From NCBI GenBank assembly GCA_964429005.1, contig CAYSAJ010000013.1:1-49009 (forward strand): a stretch of DNA of 49,009 nucleotides, in the 5' to 3' direction. This stretch comes from JACRBE01 sp964429005 (lineage in GTDB: Bacteria; Chlamydiota; Chlamydiia; Chlamydiales; JACRBE01). This document shows positions 7,570 to 16,006 of the stretch, piece by piece (within the stretch, counting starts at the first letter, position 1; each line of letters opens with the position of its first letter). The notes below the pieces were generated by a model that did not search any database, was not told the origin of the DNA, and saw only the letters and a list, made by a program, of their open reading frames with translations. Position numbers and translations under genes: made by a program.

Positions 7570-8809
7570 GGGAACTCTGAGACTTCCTCCTTCAAAATCC
7601 CAAACTTTTCGCGCGATGATCTTTGCTGCGTTTGCAACAGGCCATAGCTGCATTGAAAACTATCTTAAATCTAGAGACACTGAAGATCTGATACGCTGCC
7701 TTAAGCAGCTAGGCGCAAAAATAGTGGATGAAGGAGAGAGGCTCATTATTGAGGGAAACAGCGGTAAAGCTACGCCACCTTCCGAGCCCCTTTACGTAGG
7801 GAATTCAGGAATTAACTTTCGTTTTCTTACAGCCTTAGCTGGAACAATTCCTTATAGTGTACTTATTGACGGTGATGAATCAATTCGAGGTCAAAGGAAC
7901 ATTCATCCTCTTTTAGAATCCTTGCAAAAGTTAGGTGTGAAAACACTTTGCTATCATCAAAAAAACGCTCCTTTGATGATTCAAGGACCATTTCTTCATT
8001 TTGAAACGGAAGTGATGGGCCATGACTCCCAATTTGTGTCAGCTTTGCTTATAGCAAGCGCCTTATCTCAAGGAGAAAAAAAGATAACAGTTCACAGCCC
8101 TGGAGAAATCCCTTGGGTAGAGTTGACACTGTCTTGGTTAGATCGCCTAAAAATCCGTTATTCTCGTGATTCTTACCATCATTTTCTTATAGAAGGAGGT
8201 TCTTATTCAGGGTTTGAGTACAGAGTACCTTCAGACTTTTCTACAGCCACATACCCGATCGCCGCTGCGATGATTTCAGGTTCTTATATCCACCTAGAGG
8301 GGCTTGATTTTAGCGACCCTCAGGGTGACAAGCATTTTATCCCCCTGCTCCAATCACTTGGAGCTGATATTCAAATCGATGTTAAAAAGGGAACTCTAGA
8401 AGTTTTTGGAGAGAAGAAGCTCGATGGAGGCATGGTCGATATTAATCCTTGTATAGACTGTCTTCCGCTACTTGCCTGCCTTGGAGCTTATTGTAAAAAC
8501 CCGCTCATGATTTACAATGGAGAAATTGCAAGGACAAAAGAATGTGATCGAATCGCATCAATCACTACTGAGCTTAAAAAAATGGGATGCCAAATTGAAG
8601 AATTTCGAGATGGGTTAAAAGTTTACCCATCATCCCTCCATGGAGCCGATCTTTATTCTTACCACGACCATCGCATGTCTCTTTCACTCTCTATAGCCTC
8701 CCTTGGGGCTTTAGGAATCTCTAAAGTCTACGAAGCTCAATGCATCGAAAAAACATATGCAAATTTTGTGAGCGATTTCAAAGCTTTGGGAGCAAGTATA
8801 TCATGTTAG
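7538..8809 (+). CDS. aroA: 3-phosphoshikimate 1-carboxyvinyltransferase (EPSP synthase)
   Basis: Joins shikimate-3-phosphate and phosphoenolpyruvate. Start ATG 7538 (GAGGA upstream) gives 424 aa opening at the canonical first strand. Key residues: K20-S21 and R25 of PPSKSQTFR, a GNSG loop at 88-91 followed by I92 and R95, the Asp of CIDCLP, Glu and Arg of RTKECDRI, DHRM, and the Lys of CIEKTY near the end. The loop is odd: where E. coli has T97 and P101, this enzyme has I92 and F96. Overlaps aroB by 32 bases and aroK by 7, so the genes are co-translated. Family call is secure. Confidence 0.97.
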   Translation: MDITIIPSKIKGTLRLPPSKSQTFRAMIFAAFATGHSCIENYLKSRDTEDLIRCLKQLGAKIVDEGERLIIEGNSGKATPPSEPLYVGNSGINFRFLTALAGTIPYSVLIDGDESIRGQRNIHPLLESLQKLGVKTLCYHQKNAPLMIQGPFLHFETEVMGHDSQFVSALLIASALSQGEKKITVHSPGEIPWVELTLSWLDRLKIRYSRDSYHHFLIEGGSYSGFEYRVPSDFSTATYPIAAAMISGSYIHLEGLDFSDPQGDKHFIPLLQSLGADIQIDVKKGTLEVFGEKKLDGGMVDINPCIDCLPLLACLGAYCKNPLMIYNGEIARTKECDRIASITTELKKMGCQIEEFRDGLKVYPSSLHGADLYSYHDHRMSLSLSIASLGALGISKVYEAQCIEKTYANFVSDFKALGASISC

Positions 8810-9297
8810 ATAGGCCTTTTATTCTGATTGGCCATCGTGGCGTCGGAAAAACTTATTATGGGAAAGCTTTAAGCCAAAAAGTTGATGCCCCCCACCTAGA
8901 TACAGATCAGATGCTCATGCAAAAGTATAATCTCCCTACAATTCGGGACGTTTACATAAAACTCGGTCCTGATCAATTTCGAAAAGAAGAAACAGCTTTA
9001 CTTCGAACACTTCCTATGGGTCACTATATTTTAAGCATTGGAGGGGGCACTATGGATTTAACAATCAATCAACAGCTTTTGAAGTCGCTGGGATTAATGT
9101 GCTGGATTGAAGAATCAAAAGAAGAGGCGTGTCATCGATATTTTTTAAAGCCCATTCCCCATATTAAGTTCGATCAATACCAAAAAATGGTGGACGAGCG
9201 TCACCTTCTTTTTCAGTCCTTATCAGGGCGTCAAGTATACAAAAGCAAAACTAAGCCTGTATTAAATCAACTTGAGGAAATCTACCATGAGCTCTAA
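8803..9297 (+). CDS. aroK: Shikimate kinase
   Basis: Phosphorylates shikimate at the 3-hydroxyl with ATP. The 164-residue protein has a P-loop at 10-17 (GHRGVGKT), the shikimate/Mg ligands D33 and D35 (LDTD), R60 in QFRKEE, and IGGGTM for the shikimate-binding glycines; the lid region with HRYF follows. Slightly shorter than the usual 170 or so residues. ATG 8803 overlaps the aroA stop; an upstream frame extending into aroA is not needed. Chlamydia calls this gene aroL; the reaction is the same. Confidence 0.94.
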   Translation: MLDRPFILIGHRGVGKTYYGKALSQKVDAPHLDTDQMLMQKYNLPTIRDVYIKLGPDQFRKEETALLRTLPMGHYILSIGGGTMDLTINQQLLKSLGLMCWIEESKEEACHRYFLKPIPHIKFDQYQKMVDERHLLFQSLSGRQVYKSKTKPVLNQLEEIYHEL

Positions 9298-10354
9298 CCG
9301 GTTTGGGAAACATTTTTCGATTACAACATGGGGAGAATCCCATGGCAAAGCAATAGGAGTTGTGATTGATGGCTGCCCTGCAGGATTAGCGATCGATGAA
9401 GGATTGATCCAACAAGAGCTTGATTTACGAAGACCAGGACGAAATGCTTTTGTAACGCCTCGCATAGAAGAAGATCGGGCTGAGATTTTATCTGGAGTTT
9501 TTGAAGGCAGAACAACGGGCGCTCCAATTAGTATCATGATTCCAAACAGAAACCAAGATTCTTCACCATACGATGCGATGAAGAATATTTACCGGCCAGG
9601 CCATAGTAACTTCACCTATTTAGAAAAATATGGCGTTTTTGATCATAGAGGAGGAGGGAGATCTTCAGGCCGGGAGACAGCATGTAGAGTTGCAGCAGGG
9701 GCTGTAGCTAAAGCATTGCTTTGTCAGTATGAGATCAAAGTGACAAGCTATCTTGCAAGTGTGGGAGAATTCAAAGCCGAGAAATTTGATCTAGACCCCA
9801 AAGCAAGTCCGATTTTTTGCCCTGATAAGTACGCTCAGGATGAAATCTGTGATTTCCTGGAAAAAATAATAAAAGAGGGTGATTCCATCGGAGGCTCTAT
9901 TATAACAAAAGTAGAGGGTTTAAAGCCCGGGCTTGGAGAGCCGCTCTATGAAAAAATGGAGGCGGTGATCTCTTTAGCAGTCCTATCCATTCCTGCCATT
10001 AAAGGGATCTATTTTGGAGAAACAAATGCTCATCTTGAAAGAGGAAGCGCTTACCAAGATGTTTTTGAGCTCGAGAATGATCGGCCGATTCTTGGGACTA
10101 ATCATTGCGGTGGCATCCTTGGTGGAATTAGCACTGGATCTCCGTTGATCTTCACCGCATGGTGTAAGCCACCCTCTTCGATTAAAATCCCTCTTCGCAG
10201 TGTTACTACGAGCCATAAAGAGGCATCTTTTCAGATCCCTCATGAAGGGAAACACGACCCTTGCATCGCGATCCGCGCTGTCCCTGTCATCGAGGCGATG
10301 ACAGCTTTGACTCTAGCCGATTTTGTATTAGCAGCCCGCTTAAGTCGAATCTAA
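9287..10354 (+). CDS. aroC: Chorismate synthase
   Basis: Makes chorismate from EPSP with reduced FMN, the last step of the pathway. 355 aa with the family signatures in order: GKHFSITTWGESHGKAIG at the start, RPGHSNFTYLEKYG, GGGRSSGRETACRVAAGA, GTNHCGGILGGISTG, and HEGKHDPC near the C-terminus. The conserved histidines in GESHG and KHDPC are present. I choose ATG 9287, with GAGGAAA seven bases before it; TTG 9272 is in frame but lacks support. The start overlaps the end of aroK by 11 bases. Last gene of the aro cluster; no clear terminator follows, only a 63-bp gap. Confidence 0.97.
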   Translation: MSSNRFGKHFSITTWGESHGKAIGVVIDGCPAGLAIDEGLIQQELDLRRPGRNAFVTPRIEEDRAEILSGVFEGRTTGAPISIMIPNRNQDSSPYDAMKNIYRPGHSNFTYLEKYGVFDHRGGGRSSGRETACRVAAGAVAKALLCQYEIKVTSYLASVGEFKAEKFDLDPKASPIFCPDKYAQDEICDFLEKIIKEGDSIGGSIITKVEGLKPGLGEPLYEKMEAVISLAVLSIPAIKGIYFGETNAHLERGSAYQDVFELENDRPILGTNHCGGILGGISTGSPLIFTAWCKPPSSIKIPLRSVTTSHKEASFQIPHEGKHDPCIAIRAVPVIEAMTALTLADFVLAARLSRI

Positions 10355-10363
10355 CCTTCCTGA

Positions 10364-10392
10364 TTGCAAGATTTCTAAAAATCGGTTAAAGA
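10364..10392 (+). promoter_or_regulatory. Candidate sigma-70-type promoter for the AsmA-like gene
   Basis: TTGCAA at 10364-10369 and TAAAGA at 10387-10392 are separated by 17 bases and lie 26 bases before the ATG at 10418, which has GAGG at 10409-10412. The spacer holds a small inverted repeat. Seen by eye only. Confidence 0.4.
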
Positions 10393-10417
10393 GAAAAAAT
10401 GTGGTATAGAGGTTTTT

Positions 10418-11143
10418 ATGAAAAAATTATTGTGGGCTCTGCTTATCATCATTTTGGTAGGGCTAGTTGGAGCATGGATCGTCTATATGAGACTTCCAGG
10501 TCTCATTTCTTCTCATCTGACCGAAAAAGCTAAAGTTGATGTGCGCATATCTGATGTACAGATCACAAAAAAGAGTATAGAGTTGGATCATTTAACAATG
10601 TCCAATCCACAGGGATCAAAGCTCAGTTATGCTTTAAAAGTCCAAGATATTGATATCAAAGCCCCACTGACAACGTATGTCAAAGATCCAATCATTATTG
10701 ACCAAGTACTTCTTGATAACGTCTATATTGGTCTTGAGTTTTACAAAGCTGGATCGACAAACGGCAACTGGACATATATCGTGAACAACTTAAACCAAGG
10801 GTCAGATAGCGATAAAGCTGGCACAGAAGTTGTGATGAAAAAAGTAACTCTTCGCAATATCAATGTTGATCTTTATACGCATCAATCAGGAGCTAAAGTA
10901 AAAAGTTTACGTCCCATCAAGCAGATGGAATTCACAAACGTAACGAGCTCAGGAGGGATTCCCGCTGCCCAGCTCACCAATGCGATTATGAAGATCACTC
11001 TGAGAGAGATTTTTTCTCGAGAAGGTATTCAAAACATGTTAGAGGGAGCTTTGAATCCTAAGAACTCGTTGAATCCTTTAAAAAATCTTTTCTCTGATAA
11101 CGAGGAAAACCCTAAGGCGGAAGAATTTTCATCTTTAAACTAA
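10418..11143 (+). CDS. AsmA/DUF748-like periplasmic-side anchored protein
   Basis: 241 residues: Lys-Lys start, one strong membrane segment at about 4-24, then a beta-rich exported part. The stretch around VDVRISDVQITKKSIEL and LTMSNPQG resembles the N-terminal repeat of AsmA and DUF748 proteins, which sit in the inner membrane facing the periplasm and are linked to lipid or outer-membrane homeostasis. A second similar strand pattern occurs near VTLRNINVDLY. The C-terminal 40 residues are polar and probably disordered. It is far shorter than full AsmA. Start ATG 10418 with GAGG six bases upstream. Family assignment is by pattern and moderately sure; the role is inferred. Confidence 0.6.
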   Translation: MKKLLWALLIIILVGLVGAWIVYMRLPGLISSHLTEKAKVDVRISDVQITKKSIELDHLTMSNPQGSKLSYALKVQDIDIKAPLTTYVKDPIIIDQVLLDNVYIGLEFYKAGSTNGNWTYIVNNLNQGSDSDKAGTEVVMKKVTLRNINVDLYTHQSGAKVKSLRPIKQMEFTNVTSSGGIPAAQLTNAIMKITLREIFSREGIQNMLEGALNPKNSLNPLKNLFSDNEENPKAEEFSSLN

Positions 11144-11144
11144 T

Positions 11145-11173
11145 TTTTGGGGGAAGTAAAATAACCCCCAAAA
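11145..11173 (+). promoter_or_regulatory. Stem-loop between AsmA-like gene and hydrolase
   Basis: TTTTGGGGG (11145-11153) pairs perfectly with CCCCCAAAA (11165-11173) around an 11-base loop. There is no U-tract afterwards, so it is not a standard terminator. It ends only three bases before the hydrolase ATG and could mask or stabilise the translation start. Confidence 0.4.
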
Positions 11174-11176
11174 TGG

Positions 11177-12019
11177 ATGTTTTCGATGAAAAAAAAGATT
11201 ATATTTATCTCTTTTGCCCTTCTTTTGGGTGTGATTTCTTATCCTATTGTGGACAATTATGTTAAGCAAGATGCCCTTCTTTTTATGGCCAAACCCCTCC
11301 CTGAGGACCATGTATTTAAATTTCCCGTGGCCTTTGAAGAAAAAACATTCCCTACACCTGATGGTAAAGCTTTAATCCATGGCCTCAGGATGAAAGTAGA
11401 CAATCCACAAGGGGTGATTGTTTATTACCACGGGCAAGGGATGAATGTCGAAACATCGGGCCGGGTCGTCTCCAAGCTTTTTAATCAACGGGGATATGAT
11501 GTCATCCTTGCCGATTACAGAGGTTTTGGGAAAAGCACCGGATCTGTCGATTCTACAAATTTTTACGAAGATGCACTTTTACCTTATGAATGGGCAAAAT
11601 CTCTTTATGGGGAAGAAAACATCACCATTTATGGCTGTTCTTTAGGAACCTCTGTTGGGGCTTATGTATCCTCTAAAACTCACCCTAAAGCCCTTATTCT
11701 TGAATCCCCCTATTACAATATGATCGAGCTTGCGAAGTTTTTAAAGCCTTATCTCCCTCTTCCTTTGATCAAGCTTATTTTGAAGCATCCTATGAGAACC
11801 GATCTGTTTTTAGAAACAACGACATGCCCCATTTACCTTCTTCATGGAACACATGATGAACTGATTCCGTATACATGTTCATTAAAGCTCCAGGAAAAGT
11901 TTGGGAGCAGCAAAGACGTTGATCTTACGATCATAGAAGGCGCCGAGCACAACACGATCACCAAAACATTGGGCTACCATCAAAAACTCGACACTATTTT
12001 GCAGACTACTGGACCTTAA
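11177..12019 (+). CDS. Membrane-anchored alpha/beta hydrolase (BEM46/ABHD-like)
   Basis: 280 residues with an N-terminal signal anchor (about 5-22) that should place the catalytic domain outside the inner membrane. The triad is visible: nucleophile S155 in GCSLG, acid D227 in HGTHDELIP and H258 in GAEHN. YYHGQG provides the oxyanion loop and ADYRGFGKSTG is typical of the BEM46/ABHD12-13 group of serine hydrolases. Substrate probably a lipid or small ester, but this cannot be read. ATG 11177 and ATG 11186 are both possible starts. Its last 14 bases overlap the end of the convergent glucosidase gene. Confidence 0.85.
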   Translation: MFSMKKKIIFISFALLLGVISYPIVDNYVKQDALLFMAKPLPEDHVFKFPVAFEEKTFPTPDGKALIHGLRMKVDNPQGVIVYYHGQGMNVETSGRVVSKLFNQRGYDVILADYRGFGKSTGSVDSTNFYEDALLPYEWAKSLYGEENITIYGCSLGTSVGAYVSSKTHPKALILESPYYNMIELAKFLKPYLPLPLIKLILKHPMRTDLFLETTTCPIYLLHGTHDELIPYTCSLKLQEKFGSSKDVDLTIIEGAEHNTITKTLGYHQKLDTILQTTGP

Positions 12020-14678
12020 GCCTATCAATAATATTCGCAATCAAGCCGGTCCAACCGGTTTGATGCGAAGCTCCGATTCCCTTCCCATTATCGCCATTAA
12101 AATGCTCATAAAATAAGATATAATCCTTAAAGCAAGGATCATCTTGAAAGAGGGGATGGTCTCCATAAAACGCTCTTTTTCCCTTCTTTTCCTCAAAAAT
12201 ACTAAGAAGGGCTGTAGCAAAATAGTGAGCAACAAAGCGAACATCCACCTCATCCTCCCCTTCTATTTTAATACGAATTTGATCCCCTAAGATCTCGTGG
12301 ATTTTTAGGAGAGTGTCTATAAAAAGGAAATTTGTTGGAAGCCAAATAGGACCTCGCCAGTTAGAATTCCCCCCCTTGATTTTCTCTTTCGATTCTCCAG
12401 GTTCGTAGAAAACCTTGTGATTAAAAAGCTCATACGGGTGTTTTTCGTGATATTTAGATAAGCTTCTCAACCCATATTCTGAACGAAATTCTCTTGGATC
12501 CCAAGCTTTTTCTAATATACGCTTCATTCGCTCAGGCTTCATAAGGGCGATCATGTAGCCTTTTCTATCAGCGGTTTCTACCCTTGTGAGACAAGACTCC
12601 ACCATATAGGGACGGTTGTTGATGAACCAATTGAAGTTGTAGCTAAATTCTTTGTTGTTTTCTAATTCCTTATCATCGATCCAATCAACAGCGTAAAGGG
12701 GTATAATACCCACAAGTGAGCGGACAAAAATTTGCTGGTGAGAACCATCAGGATAGCAAAGCACGTCATAGAAAAACCCATCATCTTCATTCCAGTTCTG
12801 CTGAGTTCTGTTCCCTGACTTCTCTAAAGCTGCTCCAATGTAAACAAAATGCTCAAAGAATTTTACTGCTAGAGATTCGTAATCTGAATCTCTTTCTGAA
12901 AGCTCTAAAGCAATCCGCATGAGTATTAAACAGAAAAGCCCCATCCACCCTGTTCCATCAGATTGTTCAAGAGTTCCCCCTCCAGGTATCTGACAGCTCC
13001 GATCAAAAACAGTGATGTTATCAAGACCTAAAAAACCCCCTTCAAAAACGTTATTACCCGTGGAATCAACGCGGTTGACCCACCAGACGAAGTTAATCAT
13101 CATCTTATGAAAGCACTTTTGCAAAAAGGATCGATCTTTCACCCCTGTCTTTTCGAATTCCATTTGATATACTTTCCAAACGGCCCAGGCTTGAACTGGG
13201 GGATTCAGATCAGAAAATTCCCACTCATAAGCTGGTATCTGACCATTTGGGTGCTGGAACTGATCAAAAAGAAGAAGCCAAAGCTGCTCTTTCGCAAAAT
13301 TGATATCAACAAGCGCTAAGGGCAAAGCTTGAAATGAAAGGTCCCATGCCGCAAACCAAGGATATTCCCATTTATCTGGCATAGACATGATTCTTTTCGA
13401 AATAAGATGTCGCCAGTGGACATTACGAAGATGCTTTCTCTTTGCAGGCGGAGGGTTTTTTGGGTCATCACCTTCTAGCCAACGATTTACATGAAAGTTG
13501 TAGGCTTGTTTATTCCAAAGCATTCCAGCTAACGCCTGACGCTGAATTTTCTTTTGATCTTGCGAGGCCTTTTCAGGATGAAGGTTGGTATAAAAAGCAT
13601 CTGCCTCCTGCCTGCGTTTTTCAATCCAATTCGGGACATCGTCAAGAGGATCCTTCAAAGCATGGTCAGTGAGTCTAAGATAAATAACAGAGCTTTTTCC
13701 TGCGGGGATTTTTATGTTTTTGTACCAAAGAGCAGCTTTGGTTCCCTTATGCTGGTGATTAACACAGTCTTCTTTGTTAATGATGTATCTGTGAAAAGCA
13801 TCTTTTACATATTGATTAGGGCTTTTCTTCCCATAGACAAGCTCACAATTCGTTTCATTGTTAGTAAAAAGAAGATCCGCACCTTGACTACCATATAGAA
13901 ACCTCTCATCGATACGATAGGGGAAATTTAAAAGAGGAACAGGCTCCACTTCTGAATCATTGGCCACAATAGAGACATATTTATGAGATTGATCCCCTCG
14001 TCGAATTTCGGGCCTTCGGGTAGGTTTTGTTTCCCACGACCATGTGTTGCGAAAGACAAGCTGGGGGAGCACATCCAATACAGCTTCCTCAGGTCCCCTG
14101 TTGAAGATCTCGATCTTGAAACAGAGGTCTTCTGGATTGATTTTTGCATACTCAATAAATATGTCAAAATAACGACCTTCGTTAAAAGCTCCCGTATCAA
14201 CAAGCTCAAACTCTCCTTGATCTGAACCTCGATTTTTATTTCTTTCAACGAGTTCAGCATATGGAAATGCACTTTGGGTATATTTATAGAGATATTTCAT
14301 GTAAGAATGAGTCGGCGTGTTATCTAGGTAGAAGTAAGATTCCTTAACATCTTCACCATGATTTCCTTCCCAGCTTGAAAGCCCAAATAACCTTTCTTTT
14401 AATATGGGATCCTTGTGGTTCCAAAAAGCAAAGGAGAGTGCAATCACTTGGTAGCGATCACAAATCCCTCCAATTCCATCCTCACCCCAACGGTACGCTC
14501 TTGATCGTGCCATATCATGAGGAAAATAGGCCCACGAGTTCCCATCTGCGCTATAGTCTTCTCGAACAGTCCCCCATTGTCTTTCAGAAACATAGGGTCC
14601 CCATTTCTGCCACAATGGAACTGCAGAAGTGCTTTTTTCTTTTAGACGTTCTTCTTCGGGATTGGAAGAGGTTGACAT
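12006..14678 (-). CDS. GH63-like glucosidase (MGH1-type glycoside hydrolase)
   Basis: A large 890-residue cytoplasmic protein. Landmarks match the GH63 (alpha/alpha)6 barrel: FPHDMARSRAYRWGEDG near the N-terminus, WFAAWDLSFQALPLALVD, GGFLGLDNI, GGNSNWRGPIWLPTNFL, and a terminal HQTGWTGLIANII. GH63 and related enzymes remove glucose or mannose units from oligosaccharides or small glycosylated solutes; bacterial homologs of this length are commonly annotated as glucosidase. No signal peptide, so a cytosolic sugar or an imported host glycan is the likely substrate. I start at ATG 14678, with AGGAAAG directly upstream; a longer frame to 14741 is unlikely. Convergent with the hydrolase and divergent from mnmA. 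No other sugar gene adjoins it. Confidence 0.85.
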   Translation of the reverse strand: MSTSSNPEEERLKEKSTSAVPLWQKWGPYVSERQWGTVREDYSADGNSWAYFPHDMARSRAYRWGEDGIGGICDRYQVIALSFAFWNHKDPILKERLFGLSSWEGNHGEDVKESYFYLDNTPTHSYMKYLYKYTQSAFPYAELVERNKNRGSDQGEFELVDTGAFNEGRYFDIFIEYAKINPEDLCFKIEIFNRGPEEAVLDVLPQLVFRNTWSWETKPTRRPEIRRGDQSHKYVSIVANDSEVEPVPLLNFPYRIDERFLYGSQGADLLFTNNETNCELVYGKKSPNQYVKDAFHRYIINKEDCVNHQHKGTKAALWYKNIKIPAGKSSVIYLRLTDHALKDPLDDVPNWIEKRRQEADAFYTNLHPEKASQDQKKIQRQALAGMLWNKQAYNFHVNRWLEGDDPKNPPPAKRKHLRNVHWRHLISKRIMSMPDKWEYPWFAAWDLSFQALPLALVDINFAKEQLWLLLFDQFQHPNGQIPAYEWEFSDLNPPVQAWAVWKVYQMEFEKTGVKDRSFLQKCFHKMMINFVWWVNRVDSTGNNVFEGGFLGLDNITVFDRSCQIPGGGTLEQSDGTGWMGLFCLILMRIALELSERDSDYESLAVKFFEHFVYIGAALEKSGNRTQQNWNEDDGFFYDVLCYPDGSHQQIFVRSLVGIIPLYAVDWIDDKELENNKEFSYNFNWFINNRPYMVESCLTRVETADRKGYMIALMKPERMKRILEKAWDPREFRSEYGLRSLSKYHEKHPYELFNHKVFYEPGESKEKIKGGNSNWRGPIWLPTNFLFIDTLLKIHEILGDQIRIKIEGEDEVDVRFVAHYFATALLSIFEEKKGKRAFYGDHPLFQDDPCFKDYILFYEHFNGDNGKGIGASHQTGWTGLIANIIDRLKVQ

Positions 14679-14778
14679 AAGCTTTCCTAAATTTCTTTCC
14701 CTATATAAAAAAAAAGATTTTATCTCTATCGATAAAGTCAATAGAAGCCACTTTTTTCTATAAAACAGACCTATGACC

Positions 14779-14807
14779 TTGATTTGGGGTTCAAAATTAA
14801 GTAAAAT
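14779..14807 (+). promoter_or_regulatory. Candidate promoter of mnmA
   Basis: TTGATT (14779-14784) and TAAAAT (14802-14807) with a 17-base spacer, 25 bases before the ATG at 14832. Spacing and distance are good for a housekeeping sigma factor. Confidence 0.5.
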
Positions 14808-14831
14808 ATCACTCTTATCATCGAGAAGATC

Positions 14832-15917
14832 ATGAAAAAAAGAGTTGCCGTTGGCCTGTCAGGAGGAGTCGATTCCTCAGTTTCTGCTTATTTACTCAAA
14901 AAACAAGGGTATGATGTCTTTGGCATTTTTATGAAAAATTGGGAAGATGATGAGGAGTGTCCTGCTCAAAAAGATTATGAAGATGTCATTCAAGTCTGCA
15001 AAAAACTCGACATCCCTTTTTATACGGTAAATTTTGCACAGGAATACTGGGATCTTGTGTTTCAAGACCTTTTAGAAGGTCTTAAAATGGGGCTTACTCC
15101 TAATCCTGACATCTTATGTAATAAATACATCAAATTTGACGCTCTTATGAAAAAAGCTGTTTCTATTGGAGCTGATTACCTTGCCACAGGCCACTATGCA
15201 GCTGCTTTGCATGAGGGTGAAAATGCATTTTTAAAAAAACCATTAGACTCTAGTAAAGATCAAACCTATTTTCTATACACACTCCAGAGTTCAACCTTAG
15301 AAAAAGTCCTTTTCCCCCTAGCTGAATTGGAAAAAAGCCTTGTCAGGCAAATTGCAAAGGAACAAAACCTAGTCAATCACGACAAAAAAGATTCCACAGG
15401 AATTTGTTTTATTGGGAAAAGAGATTTCAAATCATTTATTGAAGAGTACATCCCTCCAAAAAAAGGTTTGATTGTTTCCATAGAGGGGAAAATTCTCGGA
15501 AAGCACGATGGTATTTTTTACTATACAATTGGCCAAAGGAAGGGTCTTGGAATTGGTGGCCCAGGCTCTGCGTGGTTTGTGGCAGGTAAAGACATCGAAA
15601 AAAACCAAGTCATTCTTGCCCAAGGGGAAGAACATCCAGCCCTCTATTCAAGAACTTTAGAAGCGGTTTCCCCTTCTTGGGTAAGCGCCCCCCCTGAAAA
15701 GTTTCCCTTCCGCTGCAAAGCGAAAATTCGATACAGACAACCTGAGCAAGATTGCGTAATAGAGAGAATGGATGATCAAAAAATTTTTGTAAGGTTTGAC
15801 ACTCCCCAAAGGGCGATTACCCCCTCCCAATCCATCGTTTTTTATAAAGAAGATTTTTGCCTTGGAGGAGCTATTATTAAATCAGCTGGCCCCACTCTCT
15901 GGGATGAACACAAATAA
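14832..15917 (+). CDS. mnmA: tRNA-specific 2-thiouridylase
   Basis: Thiolates U34 of tRNA for Lys, Glu and Gln, using ATP and sulfur relayed from a cysteine desulfurase. 361 aa, normal length. The PP-loop GLSGGVDSS is at 8-16, NPDILCN gives catalytic C96, GICFIG gives the second cysteine C192 after DSTG, and YTIGQRKGLGIGG marks the tRNA-binding domain, followed by the beta-barrel. Both catalytic cysteines are intact. Start ATG 14832 is followed by a typical Lys-rich N-terminus. Single transcription unit with its own promoter. Confidence 0.97.
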   Translation: MKKRVAVGLSGGVDSSVSAYLLKKQGYDVFGIFMKNWEDDEECPAQKDYEDVIQVCKKLDIPFYTVNFAQEYWDLVFQDLLEGLKMGLTPNPDILCNKYIKFDALMKKAVSIGADYLATGHYAAALHEGENAFLKKPLDSSKDQTYFLYTLQSSTLEKVLFPLAELEKSLVRQIAKEQNLVNHDKKDSTGICFIGKRDFKSFIEEYIPPKKGLIVSIEGKILGKHDGIFYYTIGQRKGLGIGGPGSAWFVAGKDIEKNQVILAQGEEHPALYSRTLEAVSPSWVSAPPEKFPFRCKAKIRYRQPEQDCVIERMDDQKIFVRFDTPQRAITPSQSIVFYKEDFCLGGAIIKSAGPTLWDEHK

Positions 15918-16006
15918 TTTTAAGGCTTGATTCTTTCACTTCTCATAAATATTATCAGTGAAAACGAGAGAATTGTTAAAATTAAATATTTAACTATTTG
16001 GTATTT

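Noticed and set aside
12716..14680. Several 70-115-codon plus-strand frames over the GH63-like gene
   Set aside because: All lie antisense to a long, motif-rich gene and lack independent support.
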